From Diploscapter coronatus (lineage: Eukaryota > Nematoda > Chromadorea > Rhabditida > Rhabditidae), in the NCBI GenBank assembly GCA_964036155.1, contig OZ038423.1, positions 13,035,249 through 13,099,248 of the forward strand: 64,000 nucleotides of DNA, read 5' to 3'. The notes beneath the pieces were generated by a model, which searched no databases, was not told the origin of the DNA, and saw only the letters and a list, made by a program, of their open reading frames with translations. A program made the translations under genes and the position numbers. Below, in pieces: positions 45,713 to 58,100 of this stretch (position 1 is its first letter; every line of letters starts with the position of its first letter).

Positions 45713-48700
45713 TTACTCCGCTTCGCCGACTTTTGAGGATAGTATTTGCCGATGTACCAGTGAGTAGTAAAGCCCTTCGGGATCCCGCATCAACTCGGAA
45801 TGTGAACCCGTCTGAAATTGACCGTACTTTGAGTTAATACCGCTGTAAAATAATTTAACAACAATTTGAGTCAATGATGTTTGCTAAAGTGAACTTCATC
45901 GAAATGTACCTGTATAAGACTGCCCTTGTAAATGACGGCGATTCGATCGGCTTTCTCTATCGTCGAAAGTCGATGCGCTATGATGATAACGGTACGCTCT
46001 TTGGCGCATCTGGAATTGAGAAATATGAGGAGGTAGTAAAAATTAGTGTAGCTCGTTAATTAACGTTATCTAACGATAGTTAGCATATTTTAAAATTAGA
46101 AATACCGATTTATCGCGGCCTGAACAATCGCTTCAGATTCAGCATCCAAAGCGGAGGTAGCTTCGTCGAGAATTAGAACCGCTGGATTCCTGACCAGAGC
46201 TCGAGCGATAGAGATTCGCTGTTTCTGGCCGCCTAAAATTTGATGTCTCAGAAACTCATTTCATTCGTAAAAAGATATCTTCAAATATTGAAAATTTTGC
46301 GTGAGCATAATATAATAGATCAAATATAATTCCATATTTTAAAAGATCTCGAATGTCCATTGTTCAAATGCTACCAACTTCGAATGTCTCCCATATAAAA
46401 ATAAGACATCCATACGTTTCAGAGAATCATATTACTCGAATAGACTATTCCAAAGATTATTGATCGAGTTGGTATGATATAAAAATAAAACAAAAACGAT
46501 AGGTTTCAAAAATTCATCCAACTTTCATCGACTATTTTCAAACAATGTGTTACTTAGGCTTTGGTAAAAAGTGAAAAAGTCCTACCCGACATCTGTACAC
46601 CCTTCTCTCCACAATTCGTGTCGTATCCCTTTTCGAACTCCATGACGAAGTCGTGAACGTTTGCTGTTTTTGCCGCCTCTAGCATGTCATCCTCTGTTGC
46701 CCAGTCACAGCCGTAAAGAATGTTGTATCGCACTGAGCCGTCATACAGAATAGGCTCCTGTGCAACCAGAGCGATCTGAATTTAGTATCGCAATTCTGGG
46801 AAATGGAGTTGGTTTTAATTGGAGCTAATAAATGAGTGGCAATTGAGGCATTGCTTTATTTCGATATTTTTGACAAGTTTCAAATATCCACATATGAAGA
46901 TAACTTTTTAAAGAATTATTTGACTACCTCGACTATCGAATTTTGCATTGTCTTACAAAAGCTAAAAAATAAGCAAATATCTTCTTAGAGCATAGAAAAA
47001 GATGAAGCATTTCAAACCAAATCAAGAAACTAACCTTCTGATGATAAAATACATGCGCAATGTCCTTAACAGGGATGCCATCCAGCATAATTTGTCCTCG
47101 CTGCGGCTCGTAGAAGTGTTCGATCAAAGAGACGACCGAGGTTTTACCACCGCCAGAAGGGCCGACCAATGCGACTGTTTCTCCCGGCGAAATTCGCAGA
47201 TTCAAGCCCTGAAAATTTGGTAAGTCGATTTCTTACTCGAACGTGCTATATATTGAAACTAAATTCGAATCTCTCCACTTGGATTTCTTTGAAACGTATC
47301 ATTGAAATTTTGAGAATTCCATAAAAATTCCCTTGAAACATAAACATCGACTTTAAAATGCTACAGTAATTTTCACAGAATTGAGAAAGCTACCTTCAAA
47401 ACCGGATTATTCGGCCGTGACGGATACGAAAAGTCGACGTTGTTGAATTCGATGCAGCCGTTGACTTCCGGACGATGCTTGCCTTCGTACTGAATGGCCG
47501 GTTTCCGGTGAATGTATTCGAAGACCTGAAAAATGGAATTCGGATAAAATTCAATTTAAAAATAGAAAAAAAAACCTTTCTCGAGGCACCCACACATTCC
47601 ATCAAGTTCGTGACGCAGTAGGAGAGCCACTGAAAAATTTAGAAACTTTGAAAAAAGGAAAAACACGAGGAACATTAATTTTAAATAAAATAATTTTGAA
47701 TCTCAAAAATCTTAAAACTTACATATAGATTTTCACCCATTTGCATTTGGTACAGCAAGAATCGAATCAGCTCGTCGACAGTCATTTTACCTGGAAATTA
47801 AAAAGCAAATTTAATTATGCAATATTGGATAAAACTAATATTTTCACTAAAATTGTGTCTAAATTAAAAATTTTTTTTTAACGTATCGTGAAGTTAGAAG
47901 AAAACAATAATTTCAAAATAATTTTCAGAAATTAGTAGCAAAAATTTGAAAATTTTTAATTGTAATATTTCCTTAAAAATTCAAAAAATACCTGTCATAA
48001 CCAGATGACCTCCGTAAAACAGCACACCCACCAGGAGGACGCTGTCGAAAAACTCTTTTATCCACGTGTAACCCATAAATGCAACTGCTCTGAAAATTTA
48101 TTTTTAGCAAGAAAGTTTTAAATCAGAGTATTTTGAATCTAAAATTTGAAACAAAAATTTTGACCCCACTTCTTTTTGCTCACATCCAGCGTCTTGTTGA
48201 CTAGACCATTGAACCGAGTGGCTTCTCGTTTCTCGCAGGCAAAAGATCTCAAATAAATAAATATAATAAAAATAATCAGGTAAAAACTAACCTAATAGTC
48301 CTCATCGTCGAAAGCACCTCCTCGGCCACCTCGTTAGCTCTAGCGATCGTGTTTTGCATTCGTTCGGAGAGGCGCTGAATTTGTAAAAATTTTAATTTTT
48401 GTTTCAACTGAATACTTTTAAATTCCTACGTCATAATAGGCACCGTAAAGTTTCGTGATCAACCCGATGAAGGGCACAGCGATGAAGGTTACCTGGAATA
48501 AAGAAATAAATATTCAATCATAAAATTTTAAAAGACCAAATAATTCTGCTTGTCAATAACCTTAGCAGGTTTCTTTTCTAAAAATACCAACGAGCTGTCT
48601 TTTTTTTATCAAAACACTGAGATAACATAAAAATATCCGAATGCAACGAATTATAAAAAAAAAATCCTACCATGGCCAATCTCCAGGATAGAATGAACAT

Positions 48701-51290
48701 GAAGATCACGCCGCCGATGAGCATGACACCGTTCCTTAGGAACGTGTTCAGATTGTTCGAAATGGTCGAAGATACGGTAGCGCAATCAGCAGTTAGACGG
48801 GAGACCAAGTCGCCTGGAAATTAGAATGTTCTAGTTTATTTTTTTAGAAAATTAAAAGGGACATAAAATTATAAAATATCATCAAAGATGTTATTAGCGG
48901 CGTTTTTTTAACGATAATTTTGAAAAGTATTTTGACTTTGTATTTAGAATAAAGAAAATCCAAGATAGCATAATATCAACCCTCTCATCAGGAAGTTCTA
49001 TTTATTTGAAGCCTAACAAATGATTTGTTAAATTGTTTTCTTCGAGCCAAATCAAGAATAAACTAATAAAAATTTTTTAAAATTACCAGTTTTAGTCTGA
49101 TCGAAAAACCCAATTTCTTGTTGAACCAACGAATTGAAGAGCTCCAGTCTGACTTGTCTGGAAACCAGAGCGGTCGCATAGTCAAAGCACCCACTTCTCA
49201 AGCCTCCGAAAATCGTGCTAAAATTGAATTTAAACATTTAGGTAAATTTTGTTAGAAAATAGGTAATTTGATGGTAGATTAAAAATTGTACCGAAGAAAC
49301 GAAGATAAAAGATTCAGGATAAATCAAATTTTATAATGGGAAGAGTAGTTTAAAATGTAAGCAAAATCGCACATTTATAAATTTAGGAAAAATGTTCAAA
49401 TTTACCTAATCAACGTCAATCCGCTCATAATCAAAACTGCCCTCGTCAAAGCGCCAATTCCCTTGACACCGACGATATCCGCGATTACGACACCCATGAA
49501 ATTCGGCATCAGGACTCGGGCTGGAAAATTGGAATATGTTTCCATGCTATATTGGATCAAAGAAAGTGAGAATAAAATTGAATGTAGGGAATGGTTGTTA
49601 AAAAAATAGGATTTCTTCGAACGACTAAATCAAATTTTTTAAAATTTACCTGTAGAATAAATGATGAGAAATACGAATCCGGGCAAGAACCAGCGCCACT
49701 GCTGACCGCAGTAACGCAGCAATCGAACGATGTGCTGGAAAGTCGTGAGGATCTTCTGCTTTGGAGTCGCCGGTTCCGCTGAAAAATTTGTTTAAAAATG
49801 TGTTTCAGAAAATCAAGGCTTTATAATATGATTTTCTTAAAATATTCAAGCATTCCATTTAAGTTATTTTTTAACTGGTTAACATTTACAGGGTTCAAAA
49901 TAATGAGACTTTCTTTATGCAATTTTTAGCAACATTGAATTATTCTTTGTGGTAAAATTCACAAAAAAAATCATGTTTAAAAAACACCGCTTTCTTAGAT
50001 GATTTCTCTAGATACTACGGTAAATATATTTAGGTCTTATAAAACTTAGAATATAAAAAGAAAAATAACCGAACCATTTTCGGCCTCCAGGTTAGTCTCG
50101 ACCGTCCTTGGCGAGTCGGAATTCTGGGAGACGGTTCGCTCGACTTCGATTGTCAAAAGTTGCTGATAATCCAACGTGTTTGCAGCCAGAACGAAGTACC
50201 AGAGTACGGCGAAAATCACCGATGAGCCAATCGACCAAATCAGGGACATGTAGACGCCTGCAAACGAAAAGAATGGTATTTTTGTTTATTTTTAGTTTAA
50301 AGTCAAATAGTGATCATTTTGATGAAATTCGACTGGTTTAAAAGTTTAAAATAAATTACGAAAATTTTGAAAATAAAAATCGTAAATTTCCTGATAGTGA
50401 GATCAGGATTACGTGGATAATATGAAATCGGATTTAGAAAATCAAACAATTAGTTTAAAAATTGACTAAATTAAAAACACATACACGATAAAATTAAATA
50501 ATCTTAGACCCGGAATAGACATCGGTATAAAATAGAAAACACATACCCGCAAATTTGAGGGTCTCCAGATTCTCCGAGAAGGCGAGGAATTTGATTAGGG
50601 AATAGGAATAGGTGAACACCGCGTATCCGAGGATGACCTTGAACGAGTCCCGAACAAACTCGTCCTTGTGAATCGCAACCAAAGTCACTGCTATCGTCAG
50701 GAAGAAGACCCTGGAAATTCGAAAATTACGAATTCAAATTTTTTTATTCTAAAGTCATTCAATGAACATTTTAAGCATCGCATCTTGATCGACTAAACCT
50801 TGAAACTAATCATTTTCAGATAGTTTTACTTTTTCAAATAGGTAGAGTATTCCTACAGTGAAAGCTAACTTTCAATAGCCAACTAATTTGATAAGCACTA
50901 TTTTAAAATATATATTTTTAAGTCGTTTAAAATTTCGAAAAGTCTAACCGTATTAAAAACAGGATCGCGAAATCAAGTGGATTCCTTAGGAAGTCGTATC
51001 CATCGATGCAGAACACGAAGTTGTACACCAGATCGAAGTCGAATTCGAGTTTGGTCTGAGAAATGTTTAAAATTATTTTTATCTTATGTCTTCTAAAAAA
51101 CACCAATTTCTATTCTTTACCAACATCGTTTCATATCAAAAGCGGGTGAATTTTCAAATTCTGGTTGGTGAAAGGGGGTAGACTTTAAGTTTTAATTTTA
51201 ATTTCTTACCTTATAATACCCGAATGCACCGATCGTGAGAAGTCCATCTACAGCGATGTAGAGAAAGACGAGTAGAGCGTAAAAACGCAT
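45713..51290 (-). CDS. TAP-like (ABCB9/TAPL-type) half ABC transporter
   Basis: This is a predicted peptide-exporting half transporter of the lysosome-related organelle type; C. elegans HAF-4 and HAF-9 are the closest group, and I cannot choose between them. Twenty exons run from 51210-51290 to 45713-45811 with consistent phases; 772 aa. The N-terminus has four hydrophobic segments typical of the TAPL TMD0 (exons 1-4), then an acidic linker and a six-helix ABC transmembrane domain (about residues 235-520, including [18 protein letters not shown]). The nucleotide-binding domain has Walker [11 protein letters not shown]-loop VAQEP, signature SGGQKQR, Walker [13 protein letters not shown] and H-loop AHRLST. 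All catalytic motifs are intact, so it should be active, as a homodimer or with a partner. Exon 11 uses a TTTGAG acceptor. There are no signs of transfer. Confidence 0.92.
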
Positions 51291-52751
51291 TTTTACTTGT
51301 GTTTAAAATCGACCAAAATAGATCAAAACCGGACAGACATTTACCCGTAAAAATGGCGAAGTCTGAAAAAATCAAAAGAAAATTTTAAAAAATAGAAAGA
51401 AAAGAAACTTTTTTTGAAACATCGAAAAAAAAGAAGATAAATGCTAGACAAGTAGCAATGAAAACAAAATTTTTAGAAGAAATGGAAGATTTTGAAAAGA
51501 GGCACGATAAACAACAATAGGCGCTAAAATACTGCGATAGAATTGCGAAAGAAAAAAGTGATGAATCATTCTCAGAATGCGAAGCAACAGGTGATATTAC
51601 TGTTAAGGATAATTTGACATTTCGTCAGGAATTTCAAAAGAGTTCAAATTTTAGGTAAACATCGAAATTCAAAGATAATGAGTAATTTCAGCAAGTGGTT
51701 GTCAATTAATTCGCACAAGCGTCGAATTTGCACAGAATTCACCTGTTTTCTCTAACTTTCTCTCGACTTTAGCACTTTCACACATGAGTAAAAATGAACG
51801 CTCGCCAAAATTGAGGCTTGTTTTTGTTTGAAACCGATTTTTTGTTGTAGTTTTCGCTCGCTCGATCTAAAGAGTGCTCGTAAATCTGTCCCATCGCTAA
51901 CTATTCACAATGATCCATTTTTCTCTGAACTCTCGATTCTCCCGCTGCGTGTATTTCCAGCAGTTTCACGAATCCCCAAATTCGGATGTGATGTCTGACG
52001 ACTCATCTGATCTTTCTACTTTGTCCAACTTATAGAGAAGCTGGCTCGTTTTCAGGCGACATTCCAGGAGTCGATCGTCTTAGCCGAGCTCCACTGCGAA
52101 CCTGGATGTTTTTCGGCCTTACCAACCAAAACCAATCAATAAATTGATAAATTTGTGGAATTGGAAAAAAAAACCCCCAAAAGTTATTGGAAACAACTAA
52201 ATTCTCCCTCCTTTTCCTTCCTTTCATTCGCCCTCTCTTCTATTTAATTTTAACTACGCGCCTAAATGCAAAGTACGCTGTAAAAAACTCGCAGTCGTTG
52301 TATGGATAGTGGGATGTATAACGTGACTACTCAGTGCTCAACTTTCGTACACTCGCTTATCGATTCCTACTAAATCTTGGGATCGGTCCTATCTTATCAG
52401 TTTTGAAATCCGCTAGAAACTTTGAAACTTATCCAAATCTCTTCAATTATCTCATTTTCTCCGTGACTATTATTATCAACTAGGAAAAGTCGACATTTTT
52501 ATTATTGATTTTTTTCTTTATGTCTAAAACTCTCTACTTCCTATCTTTAAGTTTTTCTATAGAAAAATAGTCTTGTTATAGCCAATAATCTAGAACTTCC
52601 TGGAACTTATGCTTTTTCAGAAGTTCTCCATAGGAAATCTCTAATATTCGATTGTCGAATCTGATCGTTTTTCTTTCATTTTTGTCGAAAAATCTTGAAA
52701 CCTATTATTTTTCAGAGTTCGTTGATTTTCTCATTTCCTCCTTCCCGCAAA
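51291..52751. other. Divergent intergenic region between the ABC transporter and TSC22-like genes
   Basis: The two genes start on opposite strands 1.46 kb apart, so both promoters should lie here. On the minus strand a TTTTTTCAG at about 51362 could be a trans-splice or 5' UTR acceptor for the transporter. No coding exon is seen. Confidence 0.5.
52711..52751 (+). promoter_or_regulatory. Probable trans-splice or 5' UTR splice acceptor of the TSC22-like gene
   Basis: A strong TTTTTCAG ends at 52715, 36 nt before the ATG at 52752, with a T-rich run before it. In nematodes this is the usual picture of an SL1 acceptor; an ordinary 5' UTR intron is the alternative. Confidence 0.5.
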
Positions 52752-55183
52752 ATGACGGACATTTTGGACGCGTCCTCGCAGCAACAGGAGATCGGCATCG
52801 CCAAGAAGGAACGCATGTTTCAAGTAAGGAAAAACTTGTCTTAAAATAATTCTCTTCATTCTGAAGGGCTATGGATTATAATAAGTGCGATGAATTTTTA
52901 TGGGAAACATTTGAAACTTATCAATTTTTATTGTTTTGTGTTACGAAAAAATGTCCCACAGTCAACTCGCTATCAAATGTTTCAAAAAGTGCATCGACTT
53001 TCTAGAATTTTAAGACTTTAAAATATTTATTATTCAAAACCGCCAACAAATCTCAGAATGAGTTCAAATATCGTTGATTAGAGAGAAAGTCGATATTCAT
53101 GCAGCAATTAGAAATCGAATTTGGAGCGAAATAGTGAATTGTGTAGAAGAGAAGCGAGAGACGAATAGCGTAATTTTTGGGTATCGACATTCTTTCCAAT
53201 CAATCAATAATACAAGCCTATTGAATTAAAGAAACTTCAATCATGTTCAATTAAATTTTCTAAAAATAGGCGAAACAAATAAATTTGCAGGTCGTCCCCG
53301 TTCCCGGTGTGTTCACGCGCGGCCGCTGGAAGTGCTGGGACTATCGCAATGACGAGCAGGAGAAGAAGGAGAAGGAAATGCTCCAATTCGAGAAGGACAA
53401 GGAGAAAACCGACACCAATGGTATGAAATTTAAGAATTACGCTAATTCGAAAAAAAAATCATAAAAGGTTATGCTGTACCTTTTTTATTGGCAGTCAATT
53501 CTACAGTAACCGAAAATTCTGAAGGTTTATTTTAGCTTTCTATTTTGCAACAAAAATAGCCGAGAAAAGTAGGCGGTTATCGTCAAAAGTTGGCACTTTC
53601 TCTAGTAATTATTACGTTTCGTACATAGGGAGCATTTCTGCAGAAAATTCTAGACAGTAGCTTTCGGCGAACATTCAAACACATATTTTTTTTTTGAAAT
53701 TCAATTTTTTATCCACGGATTTCTCTGAAGCTTAACTATTTTTAGAAGTCGTGACGATTCAAGTTTCATCGGATGAGGGCGCTGTTACCGGCGAGTCGAA
53801 CGCTTCAGATCAGGTTATTTAAAATTTTTAATTGCATTTTTAAAGTTTATCGTTTCAATCAAGACCTTGGCTTTTAAACGACGATTTTTCCAATATTTAA
53901 TTTGAAAAAGTGCCATAATCCAATCTGACATCTTCGTTCTCTTGATATGTCCTGTATAGATTTTCTATAAAACTCTTTTAAAAGCACCGTAATCCGAAAA
54001 TAGCGTCGTAAAGATTCAGAAGGATCCTACGATCGTGGTGGTGACGACGTCGTCGGCGATTCCGACGCCAGTAACGCCTCTGTCGGGAGCGTCATCGACT
54101 CAGGAACACGAATCGGTGAATCGCGTCACCAGCATCGAATCCAACCAAGATCCGTCTAGCGCCGATTCTTCCATTGGAAATATTCCTGCGGTAGGTTTTT
54201 TTTTCTTCGTATTTTCAATTTGAAAATTACAGCAGTCTAAAATATTGTAACCCTTTTCTCCATGCAAAATGATACTTCCCTAAATAGTTATGTGAAAATC
54301 GCTATTTTTCTGATACATAAAACTAGGATTTTGTTGAAATTATCAAATTTTGAATATCGAACCAGATCGAGAGGAATTATTATTGTTGAATATATAATTA
54401 TGCGCTATTCTAAGTTATTTTGAAACTTATGAGATGAAAATGATATTTTTTTGTAAGATTTATAGAACATTTTTAGTCTATGTCGGTACCCTCGAATCTG
54501 ACGCACGCCCCCTCTTCGAACAGCGCCAACGCGAATCAGGCCAACATTTCCCAGACGCAGACTACTCCGGTAAAGATTTAAAAATATATTTTCCATCTTC
54601 AAGTCGTCGAAATCATGTGATAAATTTGGCGCTATTGATACGCAAAATGTTGATATCTACTCTATCGATAACATTTGATGATAGATTTTGCATGATTTCT
54701 TCTCCGAGACCGAACGTTAAATTATTCCATAATTTTTTGAGTTAAGATGGGCAAAACTTTCAAACTTACTTCAAGAGTTATGATTTCCCCCAATTTTATA
54801 GATTTTCAAACCTTTGGTAATACGACAGTATCTCGATGCTATTTTTAACTGATCACGAAATGCGGACATTTATAAAAAAAAAAAATTCCAGAATCTCCTG
54901 AATCAGCAGCAAGCACAGGCGTCCGCTTCGTCTGGAAATGTCGCTTCGAGACCGTCTTCTGGTAAATTTCACTATTTCTAAAAGAAAAAAGCCCAAATTT
55001 TCTAGAAACGTAGTTTTCGAAGTTCTGTAAATTGCTTTAGCTAATTACCATTTGAAACTTCTAAATAATTAGCTTTGCGATATTTTGAAACATAATTTTC
55101 AAAAGTTATTGGATTTCTGAAATTTATTAGAAATTTTTAGACACCATGACCTCGTCTATGGAGGAAGGAGCCGACAAGGACGG
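52752..55183 (+). CDS. TSC22/Bunched-like long isoform, 5' part only
   Basis: Seven exons join in phase: 52752-52823, 53291-53420, 53746-53813, 54020-54190, 54477-54569, 54892-54961 and 55141-55183. Residues 25-42 hold VVPVPGVFTRGRWKCWDYR, resembling the conserved RGRWxCxDF-type motif near the N-terminus of long TSC22-domain proteins (Bunched A, TSC22D2/4). A charged Lys/Glu stretch follows, then a long Ser/Thr/Gln/Asn-rich low-complexity region. The C-terminal TSC box and leucine zipper that would prove the call are not in the window, so the gene probably runs off the right edge through a very long intron. If the GTTAGT donor at 55184 were skipped, the frame would stay open to a TAG at 55297. 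The identity is moderate; C. elegans tsct-1 would be the orthologue if correct. Confidence 0.6.
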
Positions 55184-58100
55184 GTTAGTTTACCGATTTT
55201 CAAGAAAACGAAATAAAACTTTGGATTTGAAACCTCAAAGTAAAAAAAAAATAGCGGCGATTGATCGTCTTGTAGACATCGACCAGTGTATGCTTTAGTC
55301 TAGAAATGAGTTCCAAATATTCTCGAAGTAATTAGTTATGAAAGTCACAAGCTGCAAGGTTAAAATTCAAGGGAGAAATTACTTATTTTAATATTTTATA
55401 TTATCTCAATAATCCTGACTTATCAATATCAGCACTTAGCTTCAAATGAACCAACTTCAAGACGAAGCTTACATAAACATCTTAATTTTTACTATACTTT
55501 AGGCTTGTTTTTTTCACTTTTTCATTCTTTACATTTCTACATTTAGGTACTGGCGCACTATAAATTTCTCCTTTTTTCTCCTCGAATTTCATTCTCTCTA
55601 ACTTTGAGCAAAGATGTTCTGTTTACAGGAAAAACCAGCTGGAATCTGGCAAAAGATTAGAAATAGTATAGAAAATTGGAGAGTTAGAGAAAATCGGCCT
55701 AGAGGCGCAGACGGTGAACACTGATCTGTCATTGAATAAAGAAAGGGGCTGAAGCTTTTCAGATATAAAATAAAAACCGGTTGATATTTGACATTACTCT
55801 ACATCATTCAATTTAATCGTAAAATATAGGTATTTTTTTCTGGATCTCTGGACTCGGGTCTTTCTGCAAAATGTCGTAATTAGTGATGATCGGTCATGAA
55901 TTTACATATTTTTTAGAGAGAAAGTAAGATTTTGAGAGTAGTAGAGATGAAATAGATCGTCACCAAAATTTGCGCACATACGCACTATTTTGACGCTTTC
56001 CTAGCTGCGAATGTTTACTTTGGCTTCAATTTATTTTCATTTCGACAGACTTCTGAAATAGTACTCTAAAACGCTAAATTTATCTATACACACCGCGTTA
56101 AAAACGCTATTTTCATCACCGAGAATTTCTAAACGATAGTAATGTGTGTTTGAAGAAGTAAACAAATACTCGACTCATCTTTTACCGATTTTTTGCACTC
56201 ATGGATGAGCACTAAACTTCTCTCCTTTCGCATTTTGAACACTTTCACAAAATGCCTAAAACCCTTGAGAATTTACAAATTTCTACTTTAAATTTTCAGC
56301 GATATTGATTCTTTACAATTTTCATCATTTTATCTGAATCTAAAGCACAGGACAGGTGGTCAAATGCTTGGGCTATTTTGAGCATGTTTGAGGTCGAAAA
56401 TTTGGATCATTTCTTTTTCATTTATTCTCCAAAACCTTGAGCTGTATAAAGTTAGTCTTTTATGCATTTTTTCAAATTTTATTCCGAAACATTTTCCTAA
56501 AAATTATATAATTTACAAAAATAGAATTGTAGTCTTTTGATTTGCCTGTACTTAATTTTTGATCCCCTATTTTGGTAGTCTTCTTCACTTTCTTCCGGAT
56601 ATTTGATATCCACTCGACGTGGCGGTTAAATGGACCTCACGGGAAGAGCCAAATAAAAGAACGAAAAGGCTTCAGTTTTCCGCTCCTAAATTGTACATCT
56701 TGATGACTGCTCAAATAACCACTTTTTATTTTTGAAAATTACGATTTTGGTCTTAAAAAATTCAAAATTATTTAAGTTCGAGCTATTTCATCATTCGAGC
56801 ATTTTCTAATATCATTGAGTTCATTGCAATTTTCATATTTGATCGAACATTTTCACGCGTTCTGCAAAAAAATTCGAAAAATTAGCAGTGGCAGAAATTT
56901 CTGTGCTCTCTCCCGACCAGTGACGTAGCGAATTTTGAAGTGCGGCCAAAATTTACATCATCCAATCATCACTCTGTATTTTTTGCTCTATCAGATGACA
57001 GAGTCGGTATCATTCATCATTGCCAAATGATAGAAACGCAGAGAATTCACGGAGTTTGTATCCTTATGGAAATTAGCTAGAGACAGTTTTTCATGTGTTA
57101 GCTGTGAAAACCAGTGTTTAATTTATGCACGCTGAATACGTTGTTGTGATAGGAAACATGTGGTCATTCGCGAAATTTGCAGAAATTTAATATTTCAAAT
57201 TTTGTCCCAATAGCTCAATGGCTTAGTCATTCGATCTGGAAAATTTCGATTTTTTGTAAAAATTCTAATATTTCTCGAAATTTCTTTCATGAGTTTTTCC
57301 CGGTAAATTTTTGTTTTTGTTTGCAAAGGTCAGTAGATTGATATGTTGATGTTCGAAACTTCCAGACGGCGCATTTGTCATTCTGCAAAAATTGAGCTTT
57401 CTCCATTGACCACTTGAAAAATCACATATATCCAGTCTATTTTCATTCCTATGCTTTAGCACATAACTTTAAGAAATTCTTTGGATAACCGGAAGCGCTT
57501 TTTCGTCGGAAAATATATTTCTTCTAGCTAAATCTTGCCACCTTATCACATAATTAATGATGTTAGCTGGATAAATTGCGCTTTAAAGTCGTTGACAAAG
57601 AAATTTCGAGAGGGTTTAGAGATCCAAAGAATGTGCTTTGTGACGTATGCCAGGCAATATTACGATTTTTCGGATCTCGAGAAATAGGATTTGATTTAGA
57701 GAGTGGAGGATTTTGGAAGATAGTGTAAAATCGAAGAGAATTCAGAGAAATTTTTAGTTTGAGATTTTTACCACATGTCGCGCTTCGTATGTTTTCTCAA
57801 GTTTTCGTGTATAGTCTGAATTTTACACTCAAAACATTCTCAGTTTTGAACTTCCCTTACTCATCCCTTGGTCGCTAGTTTTTGGAGTCAAAATGCAATA
57901 TAACAACTCGAAAATTAACAATCACTCATTCTGAGGAATTTCAAGATTTTACAAGTTTAGCGTTCTCCATCTTTCGTTTCCGTTACGACTCCATCATTTT
58001 CTCTCGCTTGAGTAAATTTCAAAAATTCCTCTGGTCACTCAAAAACCAGTGCTTCTAGATTTTTAATAAGATTCAAAAATTTGCAAATCAACTTCGTTTT

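Noticed and set aside
57211..57275. tRNA-like sequence with a good A box (TAGCTCAATGG)
   Set aside because: The B box is degenerate (TTTCGATTT) and no cloverleaf stems form; at most a decayed pseudo-tRNA.
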